A DNA stretch of 64,000 nucleotides, from the NCBI RefSeq assembly GCF_947488515.1, contig NZ_CANKZF010000001.1, forward strand, positions 1,612,001 through 1,676,000, given 5' to 3'. The position numbers were made by a program, and so were the translations under genes. The notes under the pieces are model-generated. The model saw only the letters and a program-made list of their open reading frames with translations. It ran no database searches and was not told where the DNA came from. This stretch comes from an uncultured Nocardioides sp. GTDB taxonomy: Bacteria > Actinomycetota > Actinomycetes > Propionibacteriales > Nocardioidaceae. Below, piece by piece: positions 25,039 to 33,339 of this stretch (positions are counted from its first letter, which is position 1; the number at the start of each line of letters is the position of its first letter).

Positions 25039-25362
25039 TCAGGGCGTCCGATCGCCGTGAACCCGCGCCTTCTCCTGCGATTGCAGGGTCGCCTCGTCCT
25101 GTCGCGTCAGCACATACATTCCGACCGCAAACCCTGAGATCGCACAAGCACCCGCAAGCACCCTCAGGGCACGAACCAGCGCATGGTCGGCGGCGGCCAC
25201 GGCCGACTCCTGGAGATACTCGGCGACCCCAGCGAAGTACACAGCGAGCGCGCACACGACGAGGGACAACATTCCGACGACGCGGAGGAGCAGGGGCTGG
25301 ACCGGTCCCTCGCCCTCGACAGGCGCCTGCGTTCCGGGTTGTTCTTCGCTATTCGTCGGCAC
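25039..25362 (-). CDS. Small membrane protein
   Basis: 107-residue protein with a polar N-terminus and two transmembrane helices (VGMLSLVVCALAVYFAGVAEYL and ALRVLAGACAISGFAVGMYVL), ending in a charged tail. ATG at 25362. No family recognised. Last gene of the array before tRNA-Lys, on the minus strand, between repeats R6 and R7. Confidence 0.6.
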   Translation of the reverse strand: MPTNSEEQPGTQAPVEGEGPVQPLLLRVVGMLSLVVCALAVYFAGVAEYLQESAVAAADHALVRALRVLAGACAISGFAVGMYVLTRQDEATLQSQEKARVHGDRTP

Positions 25363-25400
25363 CGCTAGACCCTCTCACCCGGTCGTGCCAGACGCGCGCA

Positions 25401-25422
25401 CATCGGCAGATCCGGTTGTTGG
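25401..25422 (+). repeat. Array repeat R7
   Basis: CATCGGCAGATCCGGTTG followed by TTGG; last clear copy of the array repeat. Confidence 0.55.
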
Positions 25423-25679
25423 CTCGCGTGCCGATAGGCGGCGCGATGTCGTTGGACCCGGCCAGTGCGAGCGCTGCCACTGGTGACGCGTCCAACTGCG
25501 TCGCTTGGACTGTCCTAGTCGGGCCTCGTTGCAAGGTGCGCGCGAGCGCCAGACAGTGCTCTACGTTGCGCTGGTATCGACACGGAAGGCCATAGCCGTA
25601 CGTCAGATCACACCGGTGTTGTCCTCAGGGTTGTTCCTACCCGGCATGCTCCGTGATCCCTCCCCCTCTGAGAGGATCC

Positions 25680-25704
25680 GCAGCAGGATCATGGGTTGTC
25701 CGGA
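25680..25704 (+). repeat. Direct repeat, right copy (boundary candidate)
   Basis: Starts GCAGCAGGATCATGG and ends TTGTCCGGA; near-identical to 21793-21818. It lies 31 bp upstream of tRNA-Lys. Confidence 0.6.
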
Positions 25705-25734
25705 GGTTTTGTCGGACTGAAGTCCCCATGTCCC

Positions 25735-25807
25735 GGGCCTCTAGCTCAATTGGTAGAGCACCGGACTTTTAATCCGTTGGTTCAGGGTTCGAGCCCCTGG
25801 AGGCCTA
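25735..25807 (+). tRNA. tRNA-Lys (anticodon TTT)
   Basis: Full cloverleaf of 73 nt. Acceptor GGGCCTC pairs with GAGGCCT, the D arm is GCTC..GAGC, the anticodon loop is CTTTTAA, and the T arm is CAGGG-TTCGAGC-CCCTG. CCA is not encoded (CGA follows the discriminator). It marks the right edge of the small-gene array. Confidence 0.95.
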
Positions 25808-25827
25808 CGACGTTCCGATTCTTCGCG

Positions 25828-28482
25828 CTACCAGTCGTACCGCTCCACGCGCAGTGTCGCGGTGCCCGTGGCGGTCGGACCGGCGTAGACGAAGAAGTAG
25901 GTCTCGCCGAAGAGGAAGGTCTCCGACAGCGAGAAGTCGTCGGCCGTGCCCGGAGGGCCGCCCGTCGATCCCGCTGAATCGCCCCGGGACCAGCCGACGT
26001 TGAACAACGTGTCGGCAGGGAAGGACGAGTCGGCGAACGACACGTCCACCCGGTCGCTCTCGACGGAGTACCCGCCGTCGTAGGGGACGACGGTGACCTG
26101 TCCCGGCCTGGTCGCCGCGACGGCGACGTCGGTGGTCCAGAGCGTCTCCCCCTCGCCCAGTGGCGTCGGGACCGGTGCCGTCTCGGGCGCCACCGTGGTC
26201 GTCACCAGACGGATCCAGCCGGTGTCGTCGCACGGGTTGGCGGACATCACCAGGTCGCCGGTCCTGTAGGTCCAGAGCACCGGCGGGTGCTGGCCGCTGT
26301 TGGAGGACGGCGACACCATGGTCCAGAGCGTGGTGTCGTCCGGGAAGCCCAGCCGCTGGCGGACGCACAGCTCGCCGGCGGAGTCGAGGACCTCGACGGA
26401 GAACACCAGGTCCGCGGTCGTGATCGGCACCCGGACGAGCGTGGACGCGTCCGGGACCCCGCCCATGTCGTACGGCACCCGGGGGCCGTCGACGGTGGCC
26501 GACAGCGTGCCGGGCGCGGAGGCGAAGTAGCGCGCCTCCGCGGGCCCGAACGGGTAGGACACCAGCTGGGTGTAGGTGCCGGCGGCGGTCGGCGAGACCT
26601 TCGGCGACGTCGTGTAGGTGTCGATCGGTTCGCCGTCGGGACCGAAGAGCTCCTCGAGGAGGTGCGCCGGGCCGTCGTCGGACAACGTCACCGTCAGACC
26701 TGCCGGGACGGTGGTCCGCACCACCGCCACCCGTCCGGGCTGCTCGAGCGAGATGCGGTCGGTCCGGTCGAGGGACACGTCGGCGACCCGGGCCGAGAGC
26801 ACCACCTGGCCGGGCCGGTCGACCACGTCGTGGGGTGCCGGGGTGAAGCGCAGGGTGTACGCACCGGTCTCGGGCAGGCGCCAGACGTGGCCCTCCCGCT
26901 GCAGCCGTCCCCACCGGGGTACGACGTCGCCGGACGGCGCCACCAGGGTCGGGGTGCTGCGCGGGAGCGCGCCGGTCTCGGGCGGTCGCGCGTACTCCGA
27001 GACGACGGATCCGGCGTCGCCGTCGAAGGCCACCTCCACCAGCTGTCCGGGCAGCGAGCCGACCAGGTCTCGTGCCGGACCGTCGATGGCCCCGGGGACC
27101 ACCCGGGGCGCGGACAGGGTGATGCTGCCGGCCGCCTCCGACCACAGGTCCTCGCGGGTCAGCCGGATCGTGTGGGCGCCGGACCGCTCGGCGGTGCGGG
27201 TGACGCCGTCGCCGGAGAGGAGCACCGGCTCCCCCGCCGGCGGGACCAAGGTGGCCGACGCCACCGGCGTGCCCACCCAGGTCCAGCGCTGACCCGCCTG
27301 CAGGTTGACGACGAGGTCGAGGACGCGCTGCCCGGGCTGGAAGGTCACGGACGTGGTCGCGTCGAGGGGGATGCTCCGCTGTCCGGGTGAGGCGAAGCCG
27401 AAGCTCTCGGACACTGCACCCGCATGCTCGCCCGATGCCGGGACGACGTACCGGTAGGACAACCCGAGCTCGATGCGGAACACGTCGGAGAAGCGGCCGT
27501 CGGACTCGACCGCCACAGCGGGACCGTCAGGCCTCCACCCGCCGTCCCGCTGCACCTCGCGCTGCACCAGGTCGTCGATCGTCAGCCCGGTGCTCGCGCC
27601 GGCGACCTGGGCGAAGCCGGACGACGGGTAGTGGGTCGCGCTCGCGGTGAGGGTGGGCGCGACGTCCGGGTCGGGATCGGGCGTCGGAGTCGGAGTCGGC
27701 GTGGGAGTGGGAGTGGGGGTCGGCGTCGGGTTGGGGTCCGGCGTGGGCTGGGGGGCCGGGTCCGGGTCGGGCGCGGGAGGTGTCGGCAGCGCGACCACCG
27801 TGACGTCGCTGGTGGCCGCCGCCTGTCGGGCACCGTCCGCGGGCGCCGCCCAGCGCAGCTGCCACCCGGGCTCGTCGGCCACCGTGTCGGCCCAGGACCC
27901 GTCACCGGACACGAGCGTCGTGCCTGCAGCTGCCCAGGCTCCGCCGGCCAGCCGTCGCTGCCGCTCGAGGAGGACGCCGGCCAGCTCGGGCGCGGTGCCG
28001 CCCACCCGGGTGGCGACGCCGCCTCCGGCAGCAGCGTCGTACGACACCGCGGTGATCGTGAGCGCCGGAGTCCATGTCGCGCGGACGGGCACGCGCCTCG
28101 ACCGTGCCTGGGCCTGTCCCTTGCGGCGCGGGAGGACGACCCGGAAGGTGCTGTCCCCTCGCGGCGGGACGGTGCTGAAGCCGTACCGCCCGAACCGGTT
28201 CGTCCGGGCCACGGCAACCCGCCGCCAGCCCCCGGCGGTCCTGGTCTCCAGCCGCAGCAGTGAGCGCGGCACGGCGCGACGCACCATGCCGGCGAGCTCG
28301 ACCGGCCTCCCGGCGTCGACGACGGACGGCCGCACCCTGATCCCCACCGAGGGAGCGGCGGCGGGCCTGCGCTCGGCGATCGGCCCGGGCGGCCCCGCCA
28401 CGGGCACCGGCGCGGCGTACGACGGCACCGCGACCGCAGCCGCCACCAGCGTGGTGACCCACCACGACGTCAGTCGTCCCAC
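25828..28482 (-). CDS. Large secreted multidomain protein of unknown function
   Basis: 884-residue exported protein. The GTG at 28482 gives a signal peptide (VGRLTSWWVTTLVAAAVAVPSYA), with GGGGG upstream; the frame runs on to 28578 without merit. Two N-terminal beta-rich domains (~40-240) resemble bacterial surface Ig-like repeats, then a Pro/Thr/Asp linker of TP repeats (~225-257), then about 600 residues of beta-strand repeats including SAGTYTQLVSYPF-like pre-peptidase C-terminal-type patterns. No catalytic motif or LPXTG anchor is visible. Probably a secreted or wall-associated binding protein. Confidence 0.75.
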   Translation of the reverse strand: MGRLTSWWVTTLVAAAVAVPSYAAPVPVAGPPGPIAERRPAAAPSVGIRVRPSVVDAGRPVELAGMVRRAVPRSLLRLETRTAGGWRRVAVARTNRFGRYGFSTVPPRGDSTFRVVLPRRKGQAQARSRRVPVRATWTPALTITAVSYDAAAGGGVATRVGGTAPELAGVLLERQRRLAGGAWAAAGTTLVSGDGSWADTVADEPGWQLRWAAPADGARQAAATSDVTVVALPTPPAPDPDPAPQPTPDPNPTPTPTPTPTPTPTPTPDPDPDVAPTLTASATHYPSSGFAQVAGASTGLTIDDLVQREVQRDGGWRPDGPAVAVESDGRFSDVFRIELGLSYRYVVPASGEHAGAVSESFGFASPGQRSIPLDATTSVTFQPGQRVLDLVVNLQAGQRWTWVGTPVASATLVPPAGEPVLLSGDGVTRTAERSGAHTIRLTREDLWSEAAGSITLSAPRVVPGAIDGPARDLVGSLPGQLVEVAFDGDAGSVVSEYARPPETGALPRSTPTLVAPSGDVVPRWGRLQREGHVWRLPETGAYTLRFTPAPHDVVDRPGQVVLSARVADVSLDRTDRISLEQPGRVAVVRTTVPAGLTVTLSDDGPAHLLEELFGPDGEPIDTYTTSPKVSPTAAGTYTQLVSYPFGPAEARYFASAPGTLSATVDGPRVPYDMGGVPDASTLVRVPITTADLVFSVEVLDSAGELCVRQRLGFPDDTTLWTMVSPSSNSGQHPPVLWTYRTGDLVMSANPCDDTGWIRLVTTTVAPETAPVPTPLGEGETLWTTDVAVAATRPGQVTVVPYDGGYSVESDRVDVSFADSSFPADTLFNVGWSRGDSAGSTGGPPGTADDFSLSETFLFGETYFFVYAGPTATGTATLRVERYDW

Positions 28483-28708
28483 CGCACACCCCCGAGCCGG
28501 ACGCACCGGACCGGGGTTCCCGATCGTCGGGGCCGGTGGGCGCTGGCTGATTGCAGCACGCGCGCAGGTCGCCGACAAGACTCCCCAGAGGGGTCGACGC
28601 GGTCGGCACGTGTGCGTCAGCCAGAGATCACACCCGCGCCGAGTGGGAGGGTTTGCCCCGGCTGGGGAGAATGGCTCCTCACGCCCGCCCCTGCACCACC
28701 GGAGTCAC

Positions 28709-29788
28709 ATGTCCGCGCCTTCGCCTGCTGCCCTCGACGCAACGACCGGGAGCCGGGGCAGCCAGCGTCGGCCCTACGCGTTCCTGGTGGCCAACGCCGC
28801 GCTCATCGGTGCCGTCACGTTCGTCGCCAGCTGGATGCTGGACCGTCCGGTGGCCGACCCCGAGGGCAGCTTCCTGGGGCCGTCGTGGGTCCGCCTCCCG
28901 GTGCTGTGCCTGATGGCGATCGTCCTCGACCTCCTCCCCCGCGCGCTGTGGCAGGGACGGCTCGACCCCGCCCGCACCGTCGCCGCGGTCCGGCACCGCG
29001 TGCGCACGCACTGGACCCGCGCGCGCCTGCAGCTCGTGGTCGTCGGGATCTCGGGCTTCTACGTCGTCTACGTCGCCTACCGCAACCTCAAGTCCCTGCT
29101 GCCGCTGGTGCGGGACATGAAGTACGACAGCGAGCTGCGCGTGCTGGACCGCCTCCTGCTGCTCGGGCACGACCCCGCGACCCTGACGCAGGACCTCTTC
29201 GGGACCGGCGTCTCGGCGCACGTCCTGTCTGCGGTCTACCTCGCCTACATCCCCCTCGTGGCGATCCTGGTGACCGTCTGGCTGGTCTGGTCGCGCAACA
29301 TCAGCCACGGCTGGTGGTTCGTCACCGCGCAGGGGATCGCGTGGACGCTCGGCACGGTGTCCTACTACCTGCTGCCGACGCTGGGCCCGGGGATCATGTA
29401 CCCCTGGCTGACCAGCGACCTCGTCCCCAACGGCACCTCTGACCTGATGGACTCCCTGGTCTACTCGCGTCACGGGTTCCTGTGGGGCGAGGGCGACTAC
29501 CAGGGCGTCGCCGGCTTCGCGAGCCTGCACACCGCCATCGCCCTGCTCTGGGCGCTCATGGCGCAGCACACGGTCCGCAGCCAGGCGATCCGCACCGTCT
29601 TCTGGGTCAACTTCGCCCTGACGGTCGTCGCGACGCTCTACTTCGGCTGGCACTACATCGCCGACGACCTGGCGGGCGCCGCGATCGCGATCGTCGCGTT
29701 CCGCCTCGCGGCCCGGGTCACCGGCAACCGCCTCCCGTCCCGGCGGGGCACACCAACGGTCACCTCGCACGGGCCCGACCTGCCGTGA
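28709..29788 (+). CDS. PAP2-family phosphatase / inositolphosphotransferase-like membrane protein
   Basis: 359-residue polytopic protein of the PAP2 superfamily. The first PAP2 signature region is around SGFYVVYVAYRNLKSLLPL; the active-site motifs are GFASLHTAIAL (the C2 histidine, with SLH for the usual SGH) and YFGWHYIADDLAGA (the C3 His/Asp). It resembles actinobacterial AUR1-like inositolphosphotransferases as well as undecaprenyl-phosphate phosphatases, so a role in phospho-inositide lipid or isoprenoid phosphate metabolism is inferred. ATG at 28709 with GGAG close upstream. Confidence 0.82.
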   Translation: MSAPSPAALDATTGSRGSQRRPYAFLVANAALIGAVTFVASWMLDRPVADPEGSFLGPSWVRLPVLCLMAIVLDLLPRALWQGRLDPARTVAAVRHRVRTHWTRARLQLVVVGISGFYVVYVAYRNLKSLLPLVRDMKYDSELRVLDRLLLLGHDPATLTQDLFGTGVSAHVLSAVYLAYIPLVAILVTVWLVWSRNISHGWWFVTAQGIAWTLGTVSYYLLPTLGPGIMYPWLTSDLVPNGTSDLMDSLVYSRHGFLWGEGDYQGVAGFASLHTAIALLWALMAQHTVRSQAIRTVFWVNFALTVVATLYFGWHYIADDLAGAAIAIVAFRLAARVTGNRLPSRRGTPTVTSHGPDLP

Positions 29789-29827
29789 CGGACTGACGGC
29801 CGTCGAGGGCCGGACAACGTCGTACGT

Positions 29828-29880
29828 CGACAGTGGGGAAGTTCGTCCTGCCATGTGCAGGACGAGCTTCCCCACTGTCG
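29828..29880. terminator. Long palindrome between convergent genes
   Basis: A 23-bp stem (arms starting CGACAGTGGGGAAG, one G.U pair) with a 7-nt loop CCATGTG, between the PAP2 gene and ndh, which converge. It is a terminator in both directions, but the arms are much longer than a terminator needs, which suggests a REP-like element. Confidence 0.75.
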
Positions 29881-29893
29881 TGGTGCGTCTGGC

Positions 29894-31381
29894 TCAGGCG
29901 CCGCCGACGCGATCGGCCGGGACGCCGCGTGCGCCGGAGTCGGTGAGCTCGGCCTCGCGGGCCGCGGCTGCCTCCAGCTCCTGGCGGCGGGTCTCCTCCA
30001 TCATCGTGCGGGTGGCGTCGTAGATGCCCGGGTCGGAGACCAGGTCGGCCGCGCCGCGACGCAGCCGCGCGAGCGCCGCGCGAGCGAAGACCTGCTGCTC
30101 GGTGGTGGTGCGCTCGGACCGGTTGTTGCTGGCGAAGGTGATCGCCCAACGCATCAGCGCCGAGACCTGGTTCTTGAAACCGGTCAGGTAGACGAGGTGC
30201 ACCCCGAGCCACATCAGCCAGGCGATGATGCCGGTGAGCCGGAGCTTGCCGACCATCGCGACGGCGTCGAACCGGCTGATGATCGCCATCGAGCCCTTGT
30301 CGAAGTACTTGAACGGCGGCTGGGGCTGCTTGCCCTCGATCCGGTTGCGGATCTCCTTGGAGGCGTACTTCGCACCCTGGATCGCCACCTGTGCGACCCC
30401 CGGGAGGTTGTCGAGCGCGATCATGTCGCCGACGACGAACACCTCGGGGTGGCCGGGCAGCGTGAGGTCGGGGTTGACCGCGATCCGGCCGGCGCGGTCG
30501 AGCGGGGCGCCGGTCTGCTCGGACAGGGTCTTGCCGAGCGGGTTGGCCTGCACCCCGGCGGCCCAGATCTTCGCGACGGAGTTGATCCGCTCGGTGCGGC
30601 CGTCCTTGAACTTGACGTCGAGGCCGCGTTCGTCGACCTCGGTCACCATCCCGCCGAGCATCACCTCGACGCCGAGCTTCTCCAGCTCGCCCTTGGCCTT
30701 CTCGCCGAGCTTGGCGCCGAACGGCGGCAGCACCTGGCCGGCGGCGTCGATGAGGACGACGCGTGCGGTGCGGGTGTTGATCGCGCGGAAGTCCTTGCGG
30801 AGCGTGCGGTGCGCGAGCTCGGCGATCTGTCCGGCCATCTCCACACCGGTGGGGCCGGCGCCGACGACCACGAAGGTCAGGAGGTGGTCCACGTCGTCGC
30901 CGCGCGTCGCGCCGAGCTCGGCCATCTCGAACGCGCCGAAGATGCGGCCGCGGAGCTCGAGGGCGTCGTCGATGCTCTTCATGCCGGGCGCGAACTCGGC
31001 GAAGTGGTCGTTGCCGAAGTAGGACTGGCCGGCGCCCGCGGCGACCAGCAGCGAGTCGTACGACGTCACGGTGTCGCGACCCAGCACCTGCGAGGTGACC
31101 GTCTTGGCGGTGAGGTCGATGCCGGTGACCTCGCCGAGGATCACCGTGGCGTTGTCCTGGGAGCTGAGCACCTCGCGCGTGGGCGGGGCGATCTCGCCCT
31201 CCGACAGGATGCCGGTCGCGACCTGGTAGAGCAGCGGCTGGAAGAGGTGGTGCGTCGTCTTCGCGATGACGGTGACGTCGACGTCCGCGTGGCGGAGCGC
31301 CTTCGTGCCGAAGAGACCGCCGAAGCCGGACCCGATCACGACGACCTTGTGTCGTGCGGACTGCGTCGCGGGCGAGGTCAT
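29894..31381 (-). CDS. ndh: Type II NADH dehydrogenase
   Basis: 495-residue NDH-2, a monotopic flavoenzyme that oxidises NADH and reduces menaquinone at the membrane without pumping protons. FAD-binding GSGFGGLFGTKAL at the N-terminus, NADH-binding VVVGAGPTGVEMAG around residue 170, and FVVGDMIALDNLPGVAQVAIQ are typical. The C-terminal 60 residues are an alanine/glutamate-rich tail after the membrane-anchor helix (IIAWLMWLGVHLVYLTG). A 17-codon ORF with a strong ribosome site ends in an ATGA overlap with its start. Confidence 0.95.
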   Translation of the reverse strand: MTSPATQSARHKVVVIGSGFGGLFGTKALRHADVDVTVIAKTTHHLFQPLLYQVATGILSEGEIAPPTREVLSSQDNATVILGEVTGIDLTAKTVTSQVLGRDTVTSYDSLLVAAGAGQSYFGNDHFAEFAPGMKSIDDALELRGRIFGAFEMAELGATRGDDVDHLLTFVVVGAGPTGVEMAGQIAELAHRTLRKDFRAINTRTARVVLIDAAGQVLPPFGAKLGEKAKGELEKLGVEVMLGGMVTEVDERGLDVKFKDGRTERINSVAKIWAAGVQANPLGKTLSEQTGAPLDRAGRIAVNPDLTLPGHPEVFVVGDMIALDNLPGVAQVAIQGAKYASKEIRNRIEGKQPQPPFKYFDKGSMAIISRFDAVAMVGKLRLTGIIAWLMWLGVHLVYLTGFKNQVSALMRWAITFASNNRSERTTTEQQVFARAALARLRRGAADLVSDPGIYDATRTMMEETRRQELEAAAAREAELTDSGARGVPADRVGGA

Positions 31382-31431
31382 TGAAGCTCCTGGGGTCGAA
31401 GGTGCGTCGTGCCGTCCACTGCCACGTTCAT
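31378..31431 (-). CDS. 17-codon leader ORF coupled to ndh
   Basis: MNVAVDGTTHLRPQELQ, with a very strong GAGGAGGAG ribosome site just upstream of its ATG (31431). Its TGA overlaps the ndh ATG (ATGA). The ribosome site is much better than anything directly before ndh, so ndh translation is probably delivered by coupling. No regulatory codon run (Arg, Trp, His) is seen. Confidence 0.6.
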   Translation of the reverse strand: MNVAVDGTTHLRPQELQ

Positions 31432-31607
31432 TCTCCTCCTCGGGCGTGCGGGGCGCGAAACGCCGGGCGCGTCGCCTTGCTCACACCACTACCCGGACTC
31501 GCGAAGAACTATGGTGATCGTCGAGGTTTGAACCACCCGCTCTTGGGCAATCATGGCTCCACTGGACTGTCCACCCCGGCCCTCACCCCCCGTTGAAAAG
31601 AGTCCCA

Positions 31608-32540
31608 GTGCCGCTGACCTCCGAGTTGACGCTGGCGTCCTCGCCGCGCGCTGCGGCCGACGCGCGTCGCTGGGTGGGCGATGTCTGCGAACGCCTCGAC
31701 CGGGCCGACCTCGTCGAGTGCGCCGAGCTGGGGGTCTCCGAGCTGGTGGCCAACGCGATCCTGCACGCGGCTGCTCCCTACAAGGTCCGCGTACGAGGCA
31801 CCGCGTCCCACCCGCGCATCGAGGTCGTCGACGGCTCACCCCGGCCCCCGGTGCCGCCCACCCCGGTCGAGGGTGACGACCTCGACCTGCTGCTCACCTT
31901 CGGGCGCGGGTTGTCGATGGTCGCCCAGTGCGCCGTCGCCTGGGGCGCGACGATCGAGTCCGACGGCAAGATCGTCTGGTTCGAGCCGGCGCCGGAGATG
32001 AATGACGCCGGGTCGGTCGAGTGGGTCATCGACCACCACGACCGCACCCCGCCGGAGCCGACCAGCGAGGGCGCGGTCGACGTACGCCTGCTCCGCATCG
32101 ACGTCCCGCTCTACACCTCCCTCAGCCGGCAGTACCACGAGCTGCGCCGCGAGCTGCGTCTGTTGTCGCTCTCGCACCAGTCCGACTACCCGCTCGCCGG
32201 CGACCTGACGTCGATGTTCGCCAACTTCGAGCGGCAGTTCCCCGACACCTTCCGCAACCAGATCATCGAGGCGGAGGCGCGCGGCGTGCCCCGCGTCGAC
32301 GTCTCGTTCCCGATGGTCCGCGAGGCGGGACCCATCTTCGTGACCATGACCGAGATGTTCGACGTCGCCGACGCCTTCTGCCGGGCCGAGCGACTGCTGT
32401 CGATGGCCCGCACGCCGCGTCAACGCGCGCTGCACAACTGGCTGCTCGCCGAGCTGGTCCACCAGCTCGACGGTGCGTCCGCCCGGCCGTGGGACGGCAG
32501 CCCGGGCTCGGCGTCGTCGTCCACGAGCCGGGTCGGGTGA
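31608..32540 (+). CDS. HATPase_c_2 (RsbW-like) protein with extra C-terminal domain
   Basis: 310-residue cytoplasmic protein. Residues ~1-130 are a serine-kinase/anti-sigma-type ATP-binding fold: SSPRAAADARRWV, the N-box ELGVSELVANAILHA, and GRGLSMVAQCAVAWG at the G-box position. Residues ~155-310 form an uncharacterised helical domain with LYTSLSRQYHELRRELRLLSL and RQFPDTFRNQIIEAEARG. I prefer the GTG at 31608 over a TTG five codons earlier. Its stop overlaps crcB1 (GTGA). Plausibly a phospho-switch regulator; no partner is nearby. Confidence 0.75.
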   Translation: MPLTSELTLASSPRAAADARRWVGDVCERLDRADLVECAELGVSELVANAILHAAAPYKVRVRGTASHPRIEVVDGSPRPPVPPTPVEGDDLDLLLTFGRGLSMVAQCAVAWGATIESDGKIVWFEPAPEMNDAGSVEWVIDHHDRTPPEPTSEGAVDVRLLRIDVPLYTSLSRQYHELRRELRLLSLSHQSDYPLAGDLTSMFANFERQFPDTFRNQIIEAEARGVPRVDVSFPMVREAGPIFVTMTEMFDVADAFCRAERLLSMARTPRQRALHNWLLAELVHQLDGASARPWDGSPGSASSSTSRVG

Positions 32541-32938
32541 CGCACCGCCCGATCCGGGCCGTCGACGTCCTGCTCGTCGCTGTCGGCGGTGCCGTGGGAG
32601 CGGTGCTGCGCCACCTCGTCGACGTCGCCGCGCCCGACACGCTGTTCCCTTGGCCCACGCTGGCCATCAACGTCGTCGGGGCGTTCGTCCTCGGGCTGCT
32701 GCCCGTCCTTGCCGTCGTACGCCGATCGCCCCGGGTCGCGGCCACCCTCGGCCCGGGCCTCCTGGGTGGCTTCACGACGGTGTCGGCCTGGGCCGGACAG
32801 ACGCGCGACCTCGCCGCCGGTGGCCACGTCGTCGTCGCCGGTGCCTACCTCGCCCTCACCCTCGCCGCCGGGCTCTCCGCCGCCGCGCTGGGCCAGCACC
32901 TCGCCCGCCGCTCCGAGCCCGAGGAGACCCTTGCATGA
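32537..32938 (+). CDS. crcB1: Fluoride channel subunit CrcB/FluC 1
   Basis: 133-residue four-helix membrane protein of the FluC family, which exports fluoride passively. The conserved pore-region motif appears as GGFTTVSAWAGQ and the early helix as GGAVGAVLRHLVD; NVVGAFVLGLL is the conserved Asn helix. GTG start overlaps the upstream stop. It pairs with crcB2, 61 bp downstream, and the two divergent halves probably form a heterodimer, as in other Gram-positives. Confidence 0.92.
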   Translation: MTHRPIRAVDVLLVAVGGAVGAVLRHLVDVAAPDTLFPWPTLAINVVGAFVLGLLPVLAVVRRSPRVAATLGPGLLGGFTTVSAWAGQTRDLAAGGHVVVAGAYLALTLAAGLSAAALGQHLARRSEPEETLA

Positions 32939-32999
32939 GCACCCCACGACGTCCTTCTCCTCCGCTTCGCTCGCCCGATCAACGCCGCCGAGGCCCCGC
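32936..32999 (+). repeat. Operon-junction repeat, copy C
   Basis: Begins with the crcB1 stop (ATGAGCACCCCACGACG), continues CCTTCTCCTCCGC and ends at the crcB2 start. The first 33 nt match copy A (1801-1857) with one difference. Confidence 0.65.
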
Positions 33000-33332
33000 A
33001 TGACGGTGCTCCTCGTCGCCCTCGGCGCCGCGGTGGGCGCTCCGCTGCGCTACGTCGTCGCGCGGCGCGACGGCTACGTCCCAGGCGGCATGCTCGCGGT
33101 CAACACCGTCGGCTCGGGGTTGTTCGGCCTGTTCGCCGCGTTGTCGCTCGGCGAGGCCGCGTGGGCGCTGCTCGCGACGGGCTTCTGCGGTGGCTTCACG
33201 TCGTTCTCGACCTTCGCCGTGCAGGCCGTCGAGCGTCCGGCGCGAGCGGCGGCGGGCTACGTCGTCGCCACGACCGTGCTGGCGGTGGCGGCCTGCGCCC
33301 TCGGCTACGCGGTCGGCGCCGGCCTGTCCTGA
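33000..33332 (+). CDS. crcB2: Fluoride channel subunit CrcB/FluC 2
   Basis: 110-residue FluC subunit with the complete signature GFCGGFTSFSTFAVQ and an N-terminal LGAAVGAPLRYVVARRD; NTVGSGLFGLFAAL is the conserved Asn helix. ATG at 33000. No fluoride riboswitch is visible upstream of the pair. Confidence 0.93.
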   Translation: MTVLLVALGAAVGAPLRYVVARRDGYVPGGMLAVNTVGSGLFGLFAALSLGEAAWALLATGFCGGFTSFSTFAVQAVERPARAAAGYVVATTVLAVAACALGYAVGAGLS

Positions 33333-33339
33333 CGGACCG

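Larger units (their letters stand above)
25363..25734. other. 372-bp gene-free stretch before tRNA-Lys
   Basis: No convincing ORF. Contains array repeat R7 (25401-25422) and the right direct repeat (25680-25704). The rest shows nothing I can name. Confidence 0.5.

Noticed and set aside
24571..25137. Plus-strand 188-codon frame in the array region
   Set aside because: Starts inside an array repeat, spans two more, ends inside the opposite-strand membrane-protein gene, and has no ribosome site or known motif.
22026..25422. Array repeats as canonical integron attC sites
   Set aside because: I could not find paired RYYYAAC/GTTRRRY core sites at consistent spacing, and no integrase gene is present; kept only as a cassette-like array of unknown type.
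27660..27770. Short repeats (GGAGTCGG / GTGGGAGT units) that look like a small tandem or CRISPR-like array
   Set aside because: They encode the Thr-Pro linker of the secreted protein on the minus strand; units are short, in frame and without spacers.
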